From NCBI RefSeq assembly GCF_024160875.1, contig NZ_JAIULA010000006.1:30675-94674 (forward strand): a stretch of 64,000 nucleotides of DNA, in the 5' to 3' direction. Every line of letters starts with the position of its first letter. Position 1 is the stretch's first letter. Under the pieces are notes generated by a model that worked only from the letters and a program-made list of their open reading frames with translations, ran no database searches and was not told where the DNA came from. Source of the DNA: Ligilactobacillus ubinensis. Lineage in GTDB: Bacteria > Bacillota > Bacilli > Lactobacillales > Lactobacillaceae. The translations under genes and the position numbers were made by a program. Positions 62,189 through 64,000 of the stretch are shown here, piece by piece.

Positions 62189-62457
62189 AGTTTTTATTCT
62201 AAATGTAATTTTTATCATTGTTTGCAAATCTAAACTTGTAACAACTTAATATGCTGAAAAAAATATAAGTAAATTGCGCTGTGTATGAGACTACCCTTAT
62301 ATACAATACAATTTATTTATATTTTTTAAACATTTTTAAAATTCATAACACAAGGATCCTGATCTATGTTATGATACATATAATTTTTACATTAAATTAT
62401 AGTGAGTTCACTCTTACTATTTTAATAGAAATCAACTTAAAACGAGGTGCGTTTTGC
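62189..62457 (+). promoter_or_regulatory. Upstream region of the Ldh2 gene with shared 17-mer (candidate CitI site)
   Basis: TTTATATTTTTTAAACA (62316-62332) is identical to the sequence at 61056-61040 (minus strand) in the citM control region. A TATGAT -10 lies at 62370-62375 with no clear -35, as expected for an activator-dependent promoter. An in-frame ORF start at 62281 is not used; the ribosome site is at 62444-62449. Confidence 0.55.
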
Positions 62458-63546
62458 ATGATAAAAAAATACGATAGTACAAAATTACATCAACTTGTGC
62501 TTGAAATCTATCAAAAATATGGATTTTCAAAAACAGATAGTGAAAAAATTGCACATACTTTAATCTATACCGATATGCATGGCATTCAATCTCACGGTGT
62601 TCAAAGAATGATTATGTATGATAATTTTATCCAAAGTGGCAAAGTCAGAATTGACAGTAAGCCTGAAATTATTAAAGAAACACCCGTTAGTGCTGTTATC
62701 GATGCTCATTTTGGTCTTGGACAATTGAATGGTATCTATAGCATGGATGTTGCCATTAAAAAAGCTAAAAATGCTGGTGTTGGTATTGTCACAACAAAAA
62801 AGTCTGGTCATTATGGAATTGCTGGTTTTTATGCAAATATGGCAGCCGAACAAGGACTAATTGGTATCTCATCCACTAACTCACGTCCGGCAATGCTACC
62901 GACACATGCAACGCAATCTTTTTTGGGTACTAACCCGATTGGCTTTGCTATGCCTGCTAATCCACACAACTTTATTTTGGATTTTGCTACAACGACTGTT
63001 CCGCAAGGAAAAATTGAAGTATATCGCAAACTTGAAAAAGACTTACCTGCTCTTTGGGTTGCAAAAAATGGTGATCAACCTGTTAACGACCATAACGATA
63101 CAACTAATTTAGATTTATTGCGTGATCCAAAATCTAACGTTGGTCTTACTCCTTTAGGTGGTGTTTCTGAATTCACTGGGAGTCACAAAGGATTTGGACT
63201 TGGCATGATGGTCGAAATTTTCACTTCAATTCTATCACAGGGTGACATCTCACATGAAATTGAAGCTGACAATTTAGCCGTTGGTCCGTGTCAAAGTTTT
63301 ATCGCAATTGATCCATCTATGTTTGGCGACAGAGAACAAATTATCAAACGTTTTTCTGCATACTTAGAAGATATCCGTAATTTACCAGCTATTCCAGGAA
63401 AAACAATCTATGTTCATGGTGATAAAGAAGCTTTAAATTACGAAGATGCTAAACAAAATGGCATTAAAATTGATGACGCTACTCTTGCTGAAATTAAAGC
63501 AATTGCTAATCGTCTAAATGTTGATGCTGATAAGTACCTAAACTAA
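62458..63546 (+). CDS. Ldh2-family malate/L-lactate dehydrogenase
   Basis: Start chosen at ATG 62458, behind CGAGGTGC; upstream in-frame codons have no site and encode no conserved sequence. The 362-aa protein has TLIYTDMHGIQSHGVQRM (catalytic His region), DAHFGLGQLNG, SGHYGIAGFYANMA, GTNPIGFAMPA and FTGSHKGFGLGMMVEI of the NAD(P)-dependent YlbC/Ldh2 fold, unrelated to classical LDH. Substrates in the family include malate, lactate, sulfolactate and ureidoglycolate. Near the cit locus it may reduce oxaloacetate to malate. A shared upstream 17-mer supports co-regulation. Confidence 0.85.
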   Translation: MIKKYDSTKLHQLVLEIYQKYGFSKTDSEKIAHTLIYTDMHGIQSHGVQRMIMYDNFIQSGKVRIDSKPEIIKETPVSAVIDAHFGLGQLNGIYSMDVAIKKAKNAGVGIVTTKKSGHYGIAGFYANMAAEQGLIGISSTNSRPAMLPTHATQSFLGTNPIGFAMPANPHNFILDFATTTVPQGKIEVYRKLEKDLPALWVAKNGDQPVNDHNDTTNLDLLRDPKSNVGLTPLGGVSEFTGSHKGFGLGMMVEIFTSILSQGDISHEIEADNLAVGPCQSFIAIDPSMFGDREQIIKRFSAYLEDIRNLPAIPGKTIYVHGDKEALNYEDAKQNGIKIDDATLAEIKAIANRLNVDADKYLN

Positions 63547-63561
63547 ATCTTAATTCAAATT

Positions 63562-63608
63562 AAATTGTCCCCAAAAGTTAGGTAAAACCCAACTCTTAGG
63601 GACAATTT
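63562..63608. terminator. Terminator between Ldh2 and convergent MFS gene
   Basis: A 10-bp perfect stem AAATTGTCCC/GGGACAATTT with an inner AGTT/AACT pairing, between convergent genes. Confidence 0.8.
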
Positions 63609-63623
63609 TATATTATTTCCACT

Positions 63624-64000
63624 TTAATTCTTTCTTAATCTCATCCACACACGATACAGTGTTAACAACCATGTAATTACTATTATATATGACGCACTTG
63701 TAAACGCAACATGCATCCCATAGACGAAAACTTCGCTATGATGCGTTGGATAACTTGTTATTGTATACCCAATCTTTTTACTCATTGCAAAATATAAAAT
63801 TGTCGTTACTAAACTCGTTCCAGAAATCATACCTAGATTTCGCGCTAAAGCATTCATTGCTCCTGCTACACCTAGTTTTTGTTTAGGCGCATTCGTCATA
63901 ATTAATGCATTATTTGGTGTTTGAAAAAACGACATGCCAATACTGCCTATCATGGATAAACTACCAACAAAAAGCAATGGTGTGTTTGCATCAACCATTC
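63624..64000 (-). CDS. MFS drug exporter, C-terminal part (DHA2/EmrB-like, 5' end off window)
   Basis: The frame is open to the right edge, so the visible 124-125 residues are the C-terminus. They hold the segment FFQTPNNALIMTNAPKQKLGVAGAMNALARNLGMISGTS, characteristic of the second half of 14-helix DHA2 exporters, followed by the last helices and a short basic tail. The methionine near 63998 is probably internal. Drug or metabolite export is likely; the cargo is unknown. Confidence 0.8.
   Translation of the reverse strand, partial: MVDANTPLLFVGSLSMIGSIGMSFFQTPNNALIMTNAPKQKLGVAGAMNALARNLGMISGTSLVTTILYFAMSKKIGYTITSYPTHHSEVFVYGMHVAFTSASYIIVITWLLTLYRVWMRLRKN

Noticed and set aside
62281-62457. 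N-terminal extension of the Ldh2 dehydrogenase
   Set aside because: The codons read as non-conserved hydrophobic residues, contain the candidate CitI box and promoter, and lack a ribosome site; ATG 62458 has one.

Overview
The window comes from a low-GC Gram-positive bacterium, almost certainly a member of the Lactobacillaceae. The evidence is AT-rich DNA, AGGAGG-type ribosome binding sites, a T-box leader, a serine-rich surface protein with a KxYKxGKxW signal, a CitI-type citrate lyase locus, an oleate hydratase and an HcrAB-like hydroxycinnamate reductase pair. I cannot fix the genus. I saw no rRNA, tRNA, CRISPR array, IS element or prophage gene. The DNA looks like ordinary chromosome, dense in small-molecule metabolism.

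Layout. 1-1.8 kb: start of a large serine-rich adhesin that runs off the left edge. 2.1-5.1 kb: FMN reductase plus flavoprotein reductase (HcrAB-like). 5.3-10.7 kb: envelope genes (MurJ/YtgP-like flippase, M50-like membrane protein, M15 carboxypeptidase, polytopic GT-C-like protein). 10.8-13.9 kb: a T-box-controlled operon of P5C-reductase-like, glyoxalase-fold and M20 amidohydrolase genes. 14.2-15.6 kb: phosphosulfolactate-synthase-like protein with a histidine phosphatase. 16.9-25.5 kb: an eight-gene operon (RocB-like peptidase, arginine-deiminase-like hydrolase, polar amino acid ABC importer, class III aminotransferase, semialdehyde dehydrogenase, HisC-like aminotransferase). It looks like a catabolic route for an arginine-related compound. 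25.9-26.8 kb: divergent D-2-hydroxyacid dehydrogenase.

26.9-35.6 kb: stress and transport block, with a YtrA-type GntR/ABC set, a BceAB-type exporter, glutathione peroxidase, and an ABC exporter with its own NarL-type two-component system. 36-41.4 kb: APH-fold kinase plus class III aminotransferase plus GtrA protein, converging on an AraC-regulated dehydrogenase whose usual zinc ligand is replaced. 41.8-47.9 kb: two flavoprotein reductases and an MFS carrier divergent from a LysR regulator. The reductases lack the normal fumarate-binding residues. 48-52.4 kb: nitronate monooxygenase, two TetR regulators, oleate hydratase and a tiny Cys/His-rich protein. 52.7-62.2 kb: complete citrate fermentation operon (citM, AEC carrier, citC-D-E-F-XG, alpha/beta hydrolase) divergent from citI. 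62.5-63.5 kb: an Ldh2-family malate/lactate dehydrogenase whose upstream region shares a 17-mer with the citM control region. The right edge cuts an MFS exporter.

A theme links several blocks: disposal of electrons onto organic acids. Citrate lyase makes oxaloacetate, which can be decarboxylated by CitM or perhaps reduced by the Ldh2 enzyme. Three flavoprotein reductases could use external unsaturated acids as electron sinks. The least ordinary parts are the arginine-like operon, the kinase/aminotransferase pair, the altered reductase pair and the ComA-like/phosphatase pair. All functional links between genes are inferred from sequence and context only.
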